Of a DNA stretch of 64,000 nt, positions 1-11,060 are shown piece after piece. How positions within the stretch are numbered: the stretch's first letter is position 1; each line of letters opens with the position of its first letter. A model generated the notes under the pieces. It saw nothing but the letters and a program-made list of their open reading frames with translations. It was not told the DNA's origin and searched no databases. The translations under genes and the position numbers were made by a program. The stretch lies in assembly GCF_002775205.1 (NCBI RefSeq), contig NC_036453.1, positions 6,661,103-6,725,102 of the forward strand, in the 5' to 3' direction. Source of the DNA: Xiphophorus maculatus. Taxonomy: Eukaryota; Chordata; Actinopteri; Cyprinodontiformes; Poeciliidae.

Positions 1-10
1 AAGTTCAGGC

Positions 11-43
11 GCCAGGTGTACAAAGTGGCTTTGTACACCTGGC
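11..43. repeat. Perfect 15-bp inverted repeat (hairpin)
   Basis: Bases 11-25 and 29-43 are exact reverse complements separated by three bases (TGG). The arm reads GCCAGGTGTACAAAG. It sits at the window edge, so it could be the end of a larger palindromic element that cannot be seen. Confidence 0.85.
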
Positions 44-510
44 TCACTTATAGAATTTTTAAAAAATTTTGCTAACATATTTCTACTGACTAAAAGTAAT
101 AATAACGTTTTGGAGCGGTGCCGCCCAGACTTCAATCCAACGGAGACTCTGCAAAGATTTGGGTGATGGCAAGAAGCGCTCAAATACTCTTAGATTTTAT
201 TTTGTCAAACTGCCATTGGAAATTTGCAGAAAGCTGGGCAGCAATTATAATTCAGTTCAGTTGCATTAATAAGTACATTATTTCAATGTTTATTGTTTAT
301 AACTAGCTTTGCTGTAAAATAAGAACAAAAGTTGTTTAACCACTTTGCTACATAAAGCCATACATGGTGAACAGATGTATTCATAAATGCATCTGTTGTT
401 GTCTAAATGTGGTTGAAAGGTGGCTGGGAATCAGGCTACTGTAAGCGGTTCCACCATCTGAATTTAAAACTCAAGCAAGACTAAACAAGCCAAGCACTTT
501 CTGCACTTGT

Positions 511-541
511 GGGTGTGTGTGTGTGGGTGTGTGTGTGTGTG
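511..541. repeat. GT microsatellite
   Basis: An interrupted run of GT dinucleotides about 30 bases long inside intronic sequence. Confidence 0.9.
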
Positions 542-2654
542 GTTGGAAACCATTTATTAGTTAGCCTAATTAGAAGAAAGTCACTCTAGAGTTGTGCAGC
601 ACATTATTTTTTTCCATTGCAGTTCATTATTACATTGTAGAGATATTAAAGCCACATTTAAGAGTGAATGTCAGTGAATGCAACGTAGTTCAGTCACATG
701 TCTGCAGTTACTGAGGAATAAAAGGTGCGTTAAGCCCAGTTCCAGATGAAGGCTGATTAAACTGTGGTTAGTGTTCCTCATACCAGCTCGGTTGGCTTGA
801 ATATCCTCTCCTGGCACATCATCAGTGATGTTGATCAGTCATACTATGAACTCCTCTGATCTGCTTTACTGCACTTTAAACGACCAAAGTAGCTCAGACA
901 TCCAGCGTAAAGCACGCCACATTCATACCCACTAAGCAGGCATAACTAAACACCTGATGATCTAAGCTGTCAGCTCTTCATAAAACTCACCATCTGTGGG
1001 AACTCATCTACACCCGCCATGATTATCACCCCTATCGCTTATGCGTCATTACTTTAACAGATTGTAACAAGATTTGGATTTGAAGTCAATAAAAATGTGA
1101 AGAAGCTGACTCCGACTGTTCCTGCCAGTATAATAATTGTACTCACAACTCATGTGATTGTTGCATAATGGTATGATGATTAAATTGTGGATTTTGCGGT
1201 ATTGGATGTTTTCCCTTTATCAGTTGGCTTTGACTGGTGAATTCTTACCAGAAAATGCTGCTGCAGAAACATGAACAGAGAACACAGGAAAGTCATGGGG
1301 AGGACAAAACGTAAGAGGAAGAAAAGAGAAATTCAAGACAGCGATGTAAGCTGAAGACAAAAGTGGAGAACAAGGAATGTTTATTTATTTCAAGACTTTT
1401 ATTTTATTGTACTGTGAAAAGGAGCGCAGTGCTGCGCCTACGCTTGCAGTGGCAGCGCGTCATTCTGGTCTCATGTTTCAACTTGCCAAGGATCAAAACC
1501 AAACTGCATACAGTGGCTTTACATTTTTAGAAAAATAACTGCAAATCTTTATTGTTTAACGATCCAGGTTAATCTGACATCATTAACTTTCAGGTAGTTT
1601 GTTTGAATGAAAAAGCTTAACCTATTTCTAAACCTTAACTCTTATTTTTATGCCTGAAAGATCCACTTTCATCACTCCTCCACTAATCCAAACAACTCAT
1701 ACATATTACTTTTTCTAAAAGCTCTCATATAAATGTTTTTGCACATTTTTCCCAACATCGGCAGGACATCGGTTCTTATTAGGAGGATTTTTCTGTCTGT
1801 TGGTCATTTTGCAGCATTATAAGCTCCATAAAGAACAAAGACGTCTCACCGAAAAACAAATTAACTCATCAGTAAATTGTAATTTTTGACAATTCCAGTT
1901 TGTGATGTTCATTATAGGATATTCACAAAAATAAACTACACCAGATAATAAGATGATATCGTTCAGTTTAGTCAGTAGCATGTAAGTATGAATTGGGGAT
2001 TACACAATAACACCTGAAAATGGTGTTGAAACATCATTTTAGTTTAATGCATTTATCACATATCTTGTTTAGACAGCAATTGTGATTTATAGTACCAAAG
2101 TAATAATTTGTGAAATCTTAATCTCCTGTCATACCTTATCTGTTTCCAGGTTTCTGTTGCTGCAGATGCAGTCAAGTAAAAAACAGAAAAAAATATTCAT
2201 CTTGCCAAGTTACACAATATTTGTAGCAATTTGTCATAGAGAAACCTGTATCCTTTCTTACAGTAATTAACTCATTTTCAAATGTTATTTATTACCTGAC
2301 AGCATGAGAAATTACTCTAATCTTCCGCATTACATGGAACTGATAGTCACAATTTTCAAATCTTTTTGAGAAGTTACAGAAACTTTCTGTTCAAACATGC
2401 ATGGAGAATATTTGAATGGATGTCTGAAAGCCATTCAAATTACTGATAAAATAAGCAGAATCAAAAATCTATTTATCATCAAATCACATTAAGCAAAGCA
2501 AACACAACCTGTGTGTAAGATAAACTTTTCACAGAGACCTACAGAGAAAATGTTGATGTTGGAAAACTGTTCAATGTTTATGCTGTGAGAGTCTTGCTTG
2601 TAACATTTTTTGGGCTAAAGTTATGTTTATTTCTTATTGTTTTGTTGCCAACAG

Positions 2655-2793
2655 GTTTGTCACCAACAGAAAGAATGAGAAGCTTAAGATCTCCAGTCAG
2701 GTCTCCCATACCAAAGCTGGGCAGCCCGATCCCCAGCCCCATGTCTGGTCTGCAGAAGCTCCCGCAGTGCTCACGCTGCTGTAACGGCATCGT
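2655..2793 (+). CDS. pdlim4: pdlim4 penultimate coding exon (linker and first zinc-ligand pair of the LIM domain)
   Basis: This 139-base exon is bounded by an acceptor (CCAACAG at 2648-2654) and a donor GTAAGT at 2794. It begins with two bases completing a codon and ends with two bases of the next, so it joins the exon at 13529 in frame. The translation has a serine- and proline-rich linker followed by CSRC, the first CxxC of a LIM domain, and ends GIV. PDZ-LIM (ALP subfamily) proteins bind alpha-actinin through the PDZ domain and use the single LIM domain for protein contacts at the actin cytoskeleton. The assignment to pdlim4 rather than pdlim1 or pdlim3 rests on the C-terminus in the next exon. 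Earlier exons are outside the window. Confidence 0.85.
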
Positions 2794-3846
2794 GTAAGTG
2801 ATTTAAGTTGAATACGCAAAGAAATTACAATACTTTTTCCAACTCAACTGAAAAAAATGTGTAATGAATTGCATGGTTTAGATATAAGCATATGAGTGCT
2901 GAAATGCTTAAACTGCATCTGGAAATCATATATCTTCTGGCTGTTTTGTCACGTCGCCTACGGTCGTAAAGTTTTAAGACCCACACTAGGTGAGTCAAGG
3001 TTTTACTCTGGCTGGAATCAGAGAGGTTAACTCACATCATTCGACCTGCACCAACCGGCCACCATTTCTCAGAAAATTTATGAAATTTAATGATTAATCA
3101 AAGACACTCCACACCCAGCGTCACATAGCTGCACGGTTAGACATAGGTACACATATGCATACAGTCTGTTTGCCAAAGTAACCACCAGCACCGGTAACCT
3201 GCATAAAAGCTGCCACAGGTAGGCAGTGATGTCATTCGCTTTACACTGACAGGAACACATTGGGGGGCTTGCAGGCAGGAACAGCCTGTTATGACCTCTG
3301 AGCATTTTACAGCTTTTTGGAGCATGTATAGAACTTTGTGACAAGAGGCTTTACAGTCAAGCGTGAGTGATTCCATTGTAGTTAAAAAGAAGCAGGATTT
3401 TGATTTAATGATCACTGTGCTGCAGTCCAGAACTAAAGCATTAAGCTGCTGTCACAGTCTTTCTCATTTTGGCATTTCTGAATGCATTTTTAATGTTCAT
3501 CTAAAAGTAAGGGGATTATTTTGTGAAAAATTAGGTCTTGTCGTTTTTATAAAGTAGATGTGCTGCATGTGATTTGGCCACATTCTGTATGTTGCTGTGG
3601 GCTTTGAAGGGTGTTGCTCTGACAGCATCATGTGCTTTAATTCTGCTTTCTGCCTAGTCATTGCCTCACCATCTTCTCTGTCTAAACATTTATGATCTGT
3701 GAGGATGAATCTCAATAAATTACACTACCATGGCAACGTATTAAACTTTCTACTGCTCTTTTTCCTGCTACTGAAGTTTTTATTGATAGACTTGGATAGA
3801 GCAATCTGTGAACAGCTTTATTCATTAGCAATGGTTTATTGTCATA
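2794..3846. other. pdlim4 last intron, part left of the retroviral insertion
   Basis: Intronic sequence between the donor at 2794 and the target duplication at 3847. No exon, RNA gene or clear repeat was recognised; open frames on both strands lack domain content. Confidence 0.6.
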
Positions 3847-3850
3847 GTGG
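3847..3850. repeat. Target site duplication, left copy (GTGG)
   Basis: The four bases immediately before the 5' LTR are GTGG, and the same four bases follow the 3' LTR at 11061-11064. A 4-bp duplication fits retroviral integration and is the size reported for foamy viruses. Confidence 0.85.
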
Positions 3851-3897
3851 TGTCAAGAAAATCCGAGCTCATCCCACTTCCCCATGCTGGAGATTTT

Positions 3898-4172
3898 AGT
3901 TTAACAGTAATAATAAATAAAGTTATCTTTAAAATGAATCACTCAAGTGACATCAGGGCCCAGCAGTAGACTTAAGTGTCAATAAAGTTAGTTTAACAGT
4001 AATAATAAATAAAGTTATCTTTAAAATGAATCACTCAAGTGACATTAAGGCCCAACAGTAGACTTAAGTGTCAATAAAGTTAGTTTAACAGTAATAATAA
4101 ATAAAGTTATCTTTAAAATGAATCACTCAAGTGACATCTGGGCCCAACAGTAGACTTAAGTGTCAATAAAAT
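3898..4172 (+). repeat. Three tandem 92-bp repeats in U3 (5' LTR)
   Basis: Units start at 3898, 3990 and 4082 with a period of 92 bases and only a few differences, such as the CATCAGGG / CATTAAGG / CATCTGGG variants. Tandem direct repeats in U3 usually act as retroviral enhancers. Each unit also contains several AATAAA hexamers in the sense direction. The same array recurs at 8766-9040 in the 3' LTR. Confidence 0.92.
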
Positions 4173-4610
4173 AAATCTGGTTGTGTGTGTTGTTTTTGTC
4201 TCATGCAAGCTTTGCTTTAATTCTACTTTTCTCTATTTAATCATAAGAAATCATAGTCAGTCAGAGAGAGTCATTAAACAGGAAACGCAGGTTTCCTGGA
4301 AAAAGAGGAAGTAAGTTCCAGCCTGCAGATTTATAAAAATAGCTGAGACTATTCTTTATTTCAAAGGTAAAGTTTTAAAGAATGAAATCTAAACATTTTT
4401 GAGTAATTTGATAAGATTCAAAGTAAAATACTTATATTAATATTGGTTTACTTGTAATAATACTTACAGTTACATTTGTGGGAACAGTTACAAGAAAAAC
4501 AAGTAACTGTAACTTTGGCATCAAATAATTAGAATCATGGATTATTCTTGGTTTCTTTTCAGAAAAACATCTGTAATAACTCACATTAAGATTATAATAA
4601 GTATAATTAA

Positions 4611-4742
4611 TAAGTTATGGTTATAAAATCATAAATGAATGATAAATCAGAGAAGCTGAAGAAAATAAATGTGATATAAGTTATGGTTATAAAATTATAA
4701 ATGAATGCTAGATCAGAGAAGCTAAAGAAAATAAATGTGATA
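4611..4742 (+). repeat. Two tandem 66-bp repeats in U3
   Basis: Sequence starting TAAGTTATGG at 4611 is repeated from 4677 with a few substitutions. It is a second, separate tandem duplication within the U3 region, also present in the 3' LTR. Confidence 0.85.
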
Positions 4743-5020
4743 TAAATGTGATTTTGACATTGAATTTGAAATGGTGTAAAAGGTGTAACTGCAATTAAAC
4801 ATCACTGATATGTTGGAGGTAGAGAGTAGGTGAAAGGTGAAAGGCAAGGAACTAACAGGAGAGCAGAGATGATCAACGCCTTATTTAGAGAGTAGGTGAA
4901 AGGTTGTGCAGGCAATGGACATAGGAGGTTGAGCAACCCTGAGACATTAGCACAGACATCAGGAAATGTCTGTAAGACAGTGATGGATATGAGATCATCT
5001 GTCTAAGCAGTCAGAAACCC

Positions 5021-5027
5021 TATAAAA
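5021..5027 (+). promoter_or_regulatory. LTR TATA box (5' LTR)
   Basis: TATAAAA lies just upstream of sequence shared with the related solo LTR at 55244 (TATAAAA at 55882, followed in both by a GAGGAACCG stretch). Transcription would start roughly 25-30 bases downstream. The 3' LTR has the same box at 9889-9895 and could drive transcription into the last pdlim4 exon. Confidence 0.7.
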
Positions 5028-5647
5028 GGTGAGTGCAAAAGAGGAACCGTTCGTTGGATCCTCCGGGCAGCTTCGAGCCAAGATCGAGATGGACAAAGAA
5101 CTCTGCAGCTGAAGAAGAGCCGGGGCCACGGAGCCGAAGACTGTCCGGCCATGGGGACCAACCCGTCAGCCCCACAACCTGTGGCTTCAAATCGCACTTC
5201 TCTCATCGGCTGGGTTCAGACCCCAAAGACAAAGATGAAGACAAAGGCAAAGACAAAGAAGAAGAACTGGTGCCTTCCTTCCTGCCAGCACCAAGTCCTG
5301 TGTGACCTCACCATCCATGCGGAGAGGAGGCTCATCAGACCTACAGAGATTCCTGCCTTCGCTGATCAACATCTTCCTCCTGCTGCAACACCTTCTTCAT
5401 CATCAGACCTACAGAGATCCCTGCCTTCATCGATCGGCGTCTTCCTCCTGCTGCAGCACCTTCTTCATCATCGTGCCAGGTCTGGGGTTCGAAACACCAA
5501 ACTCCGTCCGTCTCTCTCAAAGGTTCTCTTTTTTTTTAGTTCTTAGTATCAGCAGTAGGGAAAGATAGACTAGATGATTGATTTTACTTATTTGATTATT
5601 TCTGCTACTGAATTAAGCTGTACTGACCCTTGCAAAACTGCCTTACT

Positions 5648-5653
5648 AATAAA
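5648..5653 (+). terminator. LTR polyadenylation signal (5' LTR)
   Basis: AATAAA followed about 40 bases later by a GT-rich stretch (GATGTTGTGG). The related solo LTR has AATAAA at the equivalent point (56443), also followed by a GGTTGGTGG stretch. The 3' LTR copy is at 10516-10521. Confidence 0.6.
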
Positions 5654-6194
5654 ATATTTAGCATAAAGAAAATCTAAAAGATGTTGTGGACATTCAGTTA
5701 ATGAGTCACCTTAAAGTTCTTTGATGGTTGTAAAATAGCTGTGATGTTTGATTCTGGAGAGGAAAAAGTTTAAAATGTTTTATAGGTTGCTGGTAGCCCA
5801 AATTTAAAACAACATCCTTGGGACTCGCCCGAGTCACTAAAACCTACCTGGTTCAATAACAAATGCAAGTTGTAAAATAAGAGAACGAGCGACCGTTAAC
5901 AGGTGTGCTCTGTGAAACTAGTTGGCTGTAGGCTGCTCAGTCTGGCTAATTCACAGAGGGAAGAAGGGTGAGACACCTGGATGTAGGCCGTTAAAAATCA
6001 GGTGAATCGTTTCTCGAAACCAGCTTAAACAGAGTTTACTTCAGTTCTGGACAGGGTAAATCCCGGCAGATTTAGGAAACTCAATTAACCCGTTAGATGG
6101 AGAGCTGGTAGCACATCTCCCCTCTCAGAAGAGGAAGCAGAGAGTGAGAGAGTAGAGACAGAAAGGAGGGGGGGGGGTGTTGCGCAACAACAAG

Positions 6195-6212
6195 TGGCGC
6201 CCAACGTGGGGC
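6195..6212 (+). other. Retroviral primer-binding site, tRNA-Lys1,2 type
   Basis: The 18 bases TGGCGCCCAACGTGGGGC begin two bases after the 5' LTR. They are complementary to the 3' end of tRNA-Lys1,2, the primer used by foamy viruses and also by some betaretroviruses. It is intact. Confidence 0.9.
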
Positions 6213-6925
6213 CAGGGACTCGACTAACGGAGTAGGAGGGCCCTATGCCAAGTCAGTAAAAACAGATGTGAGGATCTGAATAGCTCACTTGGTTTGTTAA
6301 CTCTTAAGGAATAGAGTTAATGGTGACTGATATGGCCGTCAGTCACAACCCTTGCAGTAACTGTATGGCATACAGGTGAGGGAAAGCTTCTACTGAGGAT
6401 AAATGACCGGATCCAGACAGTGAAGCTAGTAGCCAACATAGTCTAGACCCATCCCTGCTCGAGAGCGCAAAGAGAGGCTTTGGGGGATAGACAACTCGAA
6501 CCGGCAGAGAGACGGAGTGATGGATGATCACTTCGAGGAGGAAAATCTGGGGAAGAAACCGGAGGAAGCCGGCCGCCCAGATCGTTTGGAAAAGGAGGAG
6601 ACCTCAACAGAACTGCATCAACTTTCTACACAGCTACTGTGACTCAGACCTGAAGCAAGGGGGGACGTTGGTTCCAAGAATGAGGAACTGAAACATCAAC
6701 CCCTGACAAAGGAAAGTTGGCTCAGTCTTGCTGGAGTGGTTCGTGATGTAATGCTGACAAGAAAAGAAAAGACCAGCCTGCAAGCATGCACAAGAAACAC
6801 AGAAAAGTATCATCAGCTGACGATGGATGAGGAAGCACACCGCGTCCTCCACTGCAGCCATCGAGAAGACATCCGGCAACAGAGGAACAAACACCAGCAG
6901 CTGACATCATCACACAGACGCAGGC
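6213..6925 (+). other. Retroviral leader and degraded sequence
   Basis: Between the primer-binding site and the RNase H frame I see no long open frame on the sense strand and no recognisable Gag, protease or polymerase core. This stretch probably joins the leader to a remnant of pol after a large deletion. Confidence 0.5.
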
Positions 6926-7429
6926 ATGGTTAAAGACATCCTGCTGGACCCGGAGCTTGAAATTGGGCCAGCACAACCCACCAGTAAGAAACGACCGCAA
7001 GCGACATCTGAGAAGCCAGGACAACTGGAAGGGGCAATCTACACCGATGGATCCAGAAAGGGGTCCGACCAGTCGGCATACTGGGGATTTATTCTGAAGC
7101 AAGATGGCAAAGAGAGATGCCGTCAGAAAGGAAAAGCTCCCGGTAGTGCTCAAGCCGGAGAAGTAACGGCAGTACTGGAAGGATTGCTGGAGCTGGTGAA
7201 AAGGAAAATCAAGAGTGCCAGGTTAGTAACTGACAGTTACTACTGTGCTCAGGCCCTTAGAGAGGACTTGGCCATTTGGGAAGAAAATGGTTTCGAGACT
7301 GCAAAGGGCAAGCCCGTGGCACACAAAGATTTGTGGAAGAAGAAAGCAGAACTGAGGCTCCGCCCGAAACTTGAGGTGCAGCGACAAGGCGCACACCTGA
7401 GAAGAAGCCCTATGGAGGGGCAAAGATGA
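6926..7429 (+). pseudogene. Retroviral pol remnant: RNase H domain
   Basis: A 167-codon frame contains an RNase H fold. YTDGS carries the first catalytic Asp, the Glu lies in AGEVTAVLEG, and the next Asp is in VTDSYYC. The ATG at 6926 is only the first Met of a frame that would belong to a larger polyprotein. The frame ends at a TGA just where the C-terminal part of RNase H should follow. A shifted frame there reads a run of Asp codons, so a small frameshift is likely. Reverse transcriptase proper is missing upstream. Non-functional as a polymerase; recorded as a relic. Confidence 0.8.
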
Positions 7430-8040
7430 CGACCTTTCGTGCCACTAAGAAAGGTTGTCTCTGCCGGTGTCGAGGTGGGACAGAACACCTAAGGACAGGT
7501 GGTCCTAGAGTAGCACGGGGACCAGGTAGTACGGTGCGTGCATAAGGCCCTCGAATATGCAGGCGTGCTACACCCCCGTGAAGAACTGAGCAAGCAGGAC
7601 TGCTGGATGTCCCTTCAGCCCATCCGATGCAGCTGTGTGACTTTGAGGTATGTGGTCGATACGCAGGGCACCCAGGGCAGCGGATGGAAGGTTTGTTCAT
7701 CAAGAGCACAGTCCCATGGGGTTCAGTCTGCATGGATGTAGCAGAACCAATGGGGATAACAGGAAAGAGAGGTGAGAAGTACCTCTTGGTGCTGATGGAC
7801 ACAGTGACAACTGCTAGAAGAGCAGGTCTTCCCCTGCAGAGGAACTCCGTTCACGTCACAGAAAGCAGGGAGGCGAAGACACTTCTCCTTTTTGCTCAGA
7901 GAAGAAAAAGGGAAGTTGCAGCTCAAAGTGTCACTGAAAACAGGGCAGAGAGTTTGGATTAAAGCTCAAGATCGGCCTGCAACTACGGTGATCAAGCTGA
8001 GATTCAACGCCCAAGATTTTGTAAAGTAAGTACTGAACTT
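7430..8040 (+). pseudogene. Retroviral integrase fragments, frame-broken
   Basis: Short frames in different phases resemble the N-terminal zinc-binding region (around 7538-7660), the start of the catalytic core with the first Asp in a CMDVAEP context near 7735, and a C-terminal piece with GQRVWIKAQDRP near 7950. Most of the catalytic core, including the later Asp and Glu, is missing between about 7820 and 7910. No intact integrase could be made from this copy. Confidence 0.65.
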
Positions 8041-8718
8041 CAACACAGTACTACTGATGAAGAAAGGGGTCCATGAGGAAGCAGTGCTCAAGCCAGTTCT
8101 TAGCTACAGCGAACCAGAACATTACGAGAAGATGGCCAGAGAATCAAGCACCATGCCATCCTACAGTAGACTGGCCACTATTACGGGAAGGTTGCCGTTC
8201 AAAGAACAACTTCAAGGCTTTGGACTGGGAGGGCCGTGAAGAAATTGGACTATGCTAAAGAAGAACTCCTGTCACAACCTGATGGATTAAAATGGAAAAG
8301 GATCATGATTACGGATAAAGCGTCATGATGCTTATGCTTTTTGCTTTGCTCTGCTGAACAGCCAGAATTTTTTTTTTTTGTTTGAGGCCTTCTGTCTCAG
8401 CCCATCTTCCCTAAAGAATCATCCCACATCCTGAAGAACCGACAGTTCATCCAGCGAAGGTTCCTGTAGAAGAATCAGAGCGATCCAAGTTTTCTTCGAC
8501 ATTCATCACCTCATGGGGGAAATCAAAACTCCAAGGAGGGGGTGTCAAGAGAAGTGGAGTTTTGATGACTACACTGAGCCCTCTGTGACAACTGAGGATG
8601 AAGAATCTGCATCTTCACATCCCAGACGAACCTCTTCTCTTTCCAGGGGATGAGGACGGCGAACTGCAGGAGGGTGATGGACTCCCAGCATGTGAAAGGT
8701 CTGACCTCGTGGAGGGGG
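8041..8718 (+). other. 3' internal remnant with polypurine tracts
   Basis: No envelope or accessory frame is recognised. The purine-rich GTGGAGGGGG just before the 3' LTR (about 8709-8718) is the expected plus-strand primer. A second copy of the tract plus the first bases of the LTR occurs at 8535-8550. Confidence 0.6.
8535..8550 (+). repeat. Second polypurine tract / LTR-start-like sequence
   Basis: The 16 bases GGAGGGGGTGTCAAGA here are identical to 8711-8726, which spans the real polypurine tract and LTR start. It may be an auxiliary plus-strand priming site or a leftover of an internal duplication. Confidence 0.8.
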
Positions 8719-11060
8719 TGTCAAGAAAATCCGAGCTCATCCCACTTCCCCATGCTGGAGATTTTAGTTTAACAGTAATAATAAATAAAGTTATCTTTAA
8801 AATGAATCACTCAAGTGACATCAGGGCCCAGCAGTAGACTTAAGTGTCAATAAAGTTAGTTTAACAGTAATAATAAATAAAGTTATCTTTAAAATGAATC
8901 ACTCAAGTGACATTAAGGCCCAACAGTAGACTTAAGTGTCAATAAAGTTAGTTTAACAGTAATAATAAATAAAGTTATCTTTAAAATGAATCACTCAAGT
9001 GACATCTGGGCCCAACAGTAGACTTAAGTGTCAATAAAATAAATCTGGTTGTGTGTGTTGTTTTTGTCTCATGCAAGCTTTGCTTTAATTCTACTTTTCT
9101 CTATTTAATCATAAGAAATCATAGTCAGTCAGAGAGAGTCATTAAACAGGAAACGCAGGTTTCCTGGAAAAAGAGGAAGTAAGTTCCAGCCTGCAGATTT
9201 ATAAAAATAGCTGAGACTATTCTTTATTTCAAAGGTAAAGTTTTAAAGAATGAAATCTAAACATTTTTGAGTAATTTGATAAGATTCAAAGTAAAATACT
9301 TATATTAATATTGGTTTACTTGTAATAATACTTACAGTTACATTTGTGGGAACAGTTACAAGAAAAACAAGTAACTGTAACTTTGGCATCAAATAATTAG
9401 AATCATGGATTATTCTTGGTTTCTTTTCAGAAAAACATCTGTAATAACTCACATTAAGATTATAATAAGTATAATTAATAAGTTATGGTTATAAAATCAT
9501 AAATGAATGATAAATCAGAGAAGCTGAAGAAAATAAATGTGATATAAGTTATGGTTATAAAATTATAAATGAATGCTAGATCAGAGAAGCTAAAGAAAAT
9601 AAATGTGATATAAATGTGATTTTGACATTGAATTTGAAATGGTGTAAAAGGTGTAACTGCAATTAAACATCACTGATATGTTGGAGGTAGAGAGTAGGTG
9701 AAAGGTGAAAGGCAAGGAACTAACAGGAGAGCAGAGATGATCAACGCCTTATTTAGAGAGTAGGTGAAAGGTTGTGCAGGCAATGGACATAGGAGGTTGA
9801 GCAACCCTGAGACATTAGCACAGACATCAGGAAATGTCTGTAAGACAGTGATGGATATGAGATCATCTGTCTAAGCAGTCAGAAACCCTATAAAAGGTGA
9901 GTGCAAAAGAGGAACCGTTCGTTGGATCCTCCGGGCAGCTTCGAGCCAAGATCGAGATGGACAAAGAACTCTGCAGCTGAAGAAGAGCCGGGGCCACGGA
10001 GCCGAAGACTGTCCGGCCATGGGGACCAACCCGTCAGCCCCACAACCTGTGGCTTCAAATCGCACTTCTCTCATCGGCTGGGTTCAGACCCCAAAGACAA
10101 AGATGAAGACAAAGGCAAAGACAAAGAAGAAGAACTGGTGCCTTCCTTCCTGCCAGCACCAAGTCCTGTGTGACCTCACCATCCATGCGGAGAGGAGGCT
10201 CATCAGACCTACAGAGATTCCTGCCTTCGCTGATCAACATCTTCCTCCTGCTGCAACACCTTCTTCATCATCAGACCTACAGAGATCCCTGCCTTCATCG
10301 ATCGGCGTCTTCCTCCTGCTGCAGCACCTTCTTCATCATCGTGCCAGGTCTGGGGTTCGAAACACCAAACTCCGTCCGTCTCTCTCAAAGGTTCTCTTTT
10401 TTTTTAGTTCTTAGTATCAGCAGTAGGGAAAGATAGACTAGATGATTGATTTTACTTATTTGATTATTTCTGCTACTGAATTAAGCTGTACTGACCCTTG
10501 CAAAACTGCCTTACTAATAAAATATTTAGCATAAAGAAAATCTAAAAGATGTTGTGGACATTCAGTTAATGAGTCACCTTAAAGTTCTTTGATGGTTGTA
10601 AAATAGCTGTGATGTTTGATTCTGGAGAGGAAAAAGTTTAAAATGTTTTATAGGTTGCTGGTAGCCCAAATTTAAAACAACATCCTTGGGACTCGCCCGA
10701 GTCACTAAAACCTACCTGGTTCAATAACAAATGCAAGTTGTAAAATAAGAGAACGAGCGACCGTTAACAGGTGTGCTCTGTGAAACTAGTTGGCTGTAGG
10801 CTGCTCAGTCTGGCTAATTCACAGAGGGAAGAAGGGTGAGACACCTGGATGTAGGCCGTTAAAAATCAGGTGAATCGTTTCTCGAAACCAGCTTAAACAG
10901 AGTTTACTTCAGTTCTGGACAGGGTAAATCCCGGCAGATTTAGGAAACTCAATTAACCCGTTAGATGGAGAGCTGGTAGCACATCTCCCCTCTCAGAAGA
11001 GGAAGCAGAGAGTGAGAGAGTAGAGACAGAAAGGAGGGGGGGGGGTGTTGCGCAACAACA
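8719..11060 (+). repeat. 3' LTR of foamy-like retrovirus
   Basis: Same length (2,342 bp) and apparently same sequence as the 5' LTR, from TGTCAAG to CAACAACA, followed directly by the GTGG duplication. U3 tandem repeats are at 8766-9040, TATA at 9889 and AATAAA at 10516. Confidence 0.92.

Larger units (their letters stand above)
1..2654. other. Upstream intron sequence of pdlim4, no exon recognised
   Basis: The first recognisable exon begins at 2655, after a polypyrimidine tract and an acceptor AG, and starts in the middle of a codon, so earlier pdlim4 exons must lie upstream. I found none in this stretch: short open frames here have no recognisable domain and no good splice pair. It is AT-rich with a GT microsatellite near 511-541 and a strong hairpin at 11-43. 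PDZ-encoding exons are presumably left of the window. Confidence 0.55.
3851..6192 (+). repeat. 5' LTR of foamy-like retrovirus
   Basis: Begins TG and ends CA, and matches the 3' LTR at a constant offset of 4,868 bases with no difference seen, including a run of ten G near the end. U3 runs from 3851 to roughly 5050 with tandem repeats; a TATA box lies at 5021. A polyadenylation signal at 5648 followed by a GT-rich stretch suggests R ends near 5680, with U5 to 6192. Open frames inside the LTR (for example 5151-5546) are of unknown meaning. Confidence 0.92.
3851..11060 (+). mobile_element. Internally deleted foamy-like endogenous retrovirus
   Basis: A 7,210-bp provirus lies in the last intron of pdlim4, in the same orientation as the gene. 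It has two 2,342-bp LTRs (3851-6192 and 8719-11060) starting TGTCAAG and ending CAACAACA, GTGG target duplications, a primer-binding site at 6195 and a polypurine tract before 8719. The internal part is only about 2.5 kb, against about 10 kb in foamy viruses. It keeps RNase H and damaged integrase pieces; I see no gag, protease, reverse transcriptase fingers/palm or envelope. The primer site for tRNA-Lys1,2, the very long LTR and the 4-bp duplication are shared with foamy viruses and point to a foamy-like fish lineage. The placement is inference without a phylogeny. Identical LTRs imply a recent insertion of an already defective genome. Confidence 0.85.

Noticed and set aside
5151..5546. 131-residue frame repeated at 10019-10414
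   Set aside because: It lies in the R/U5 part of both LTRs and is duplicated with them. It resembles no known protein, and the related solo LTR does not clearly keep it.
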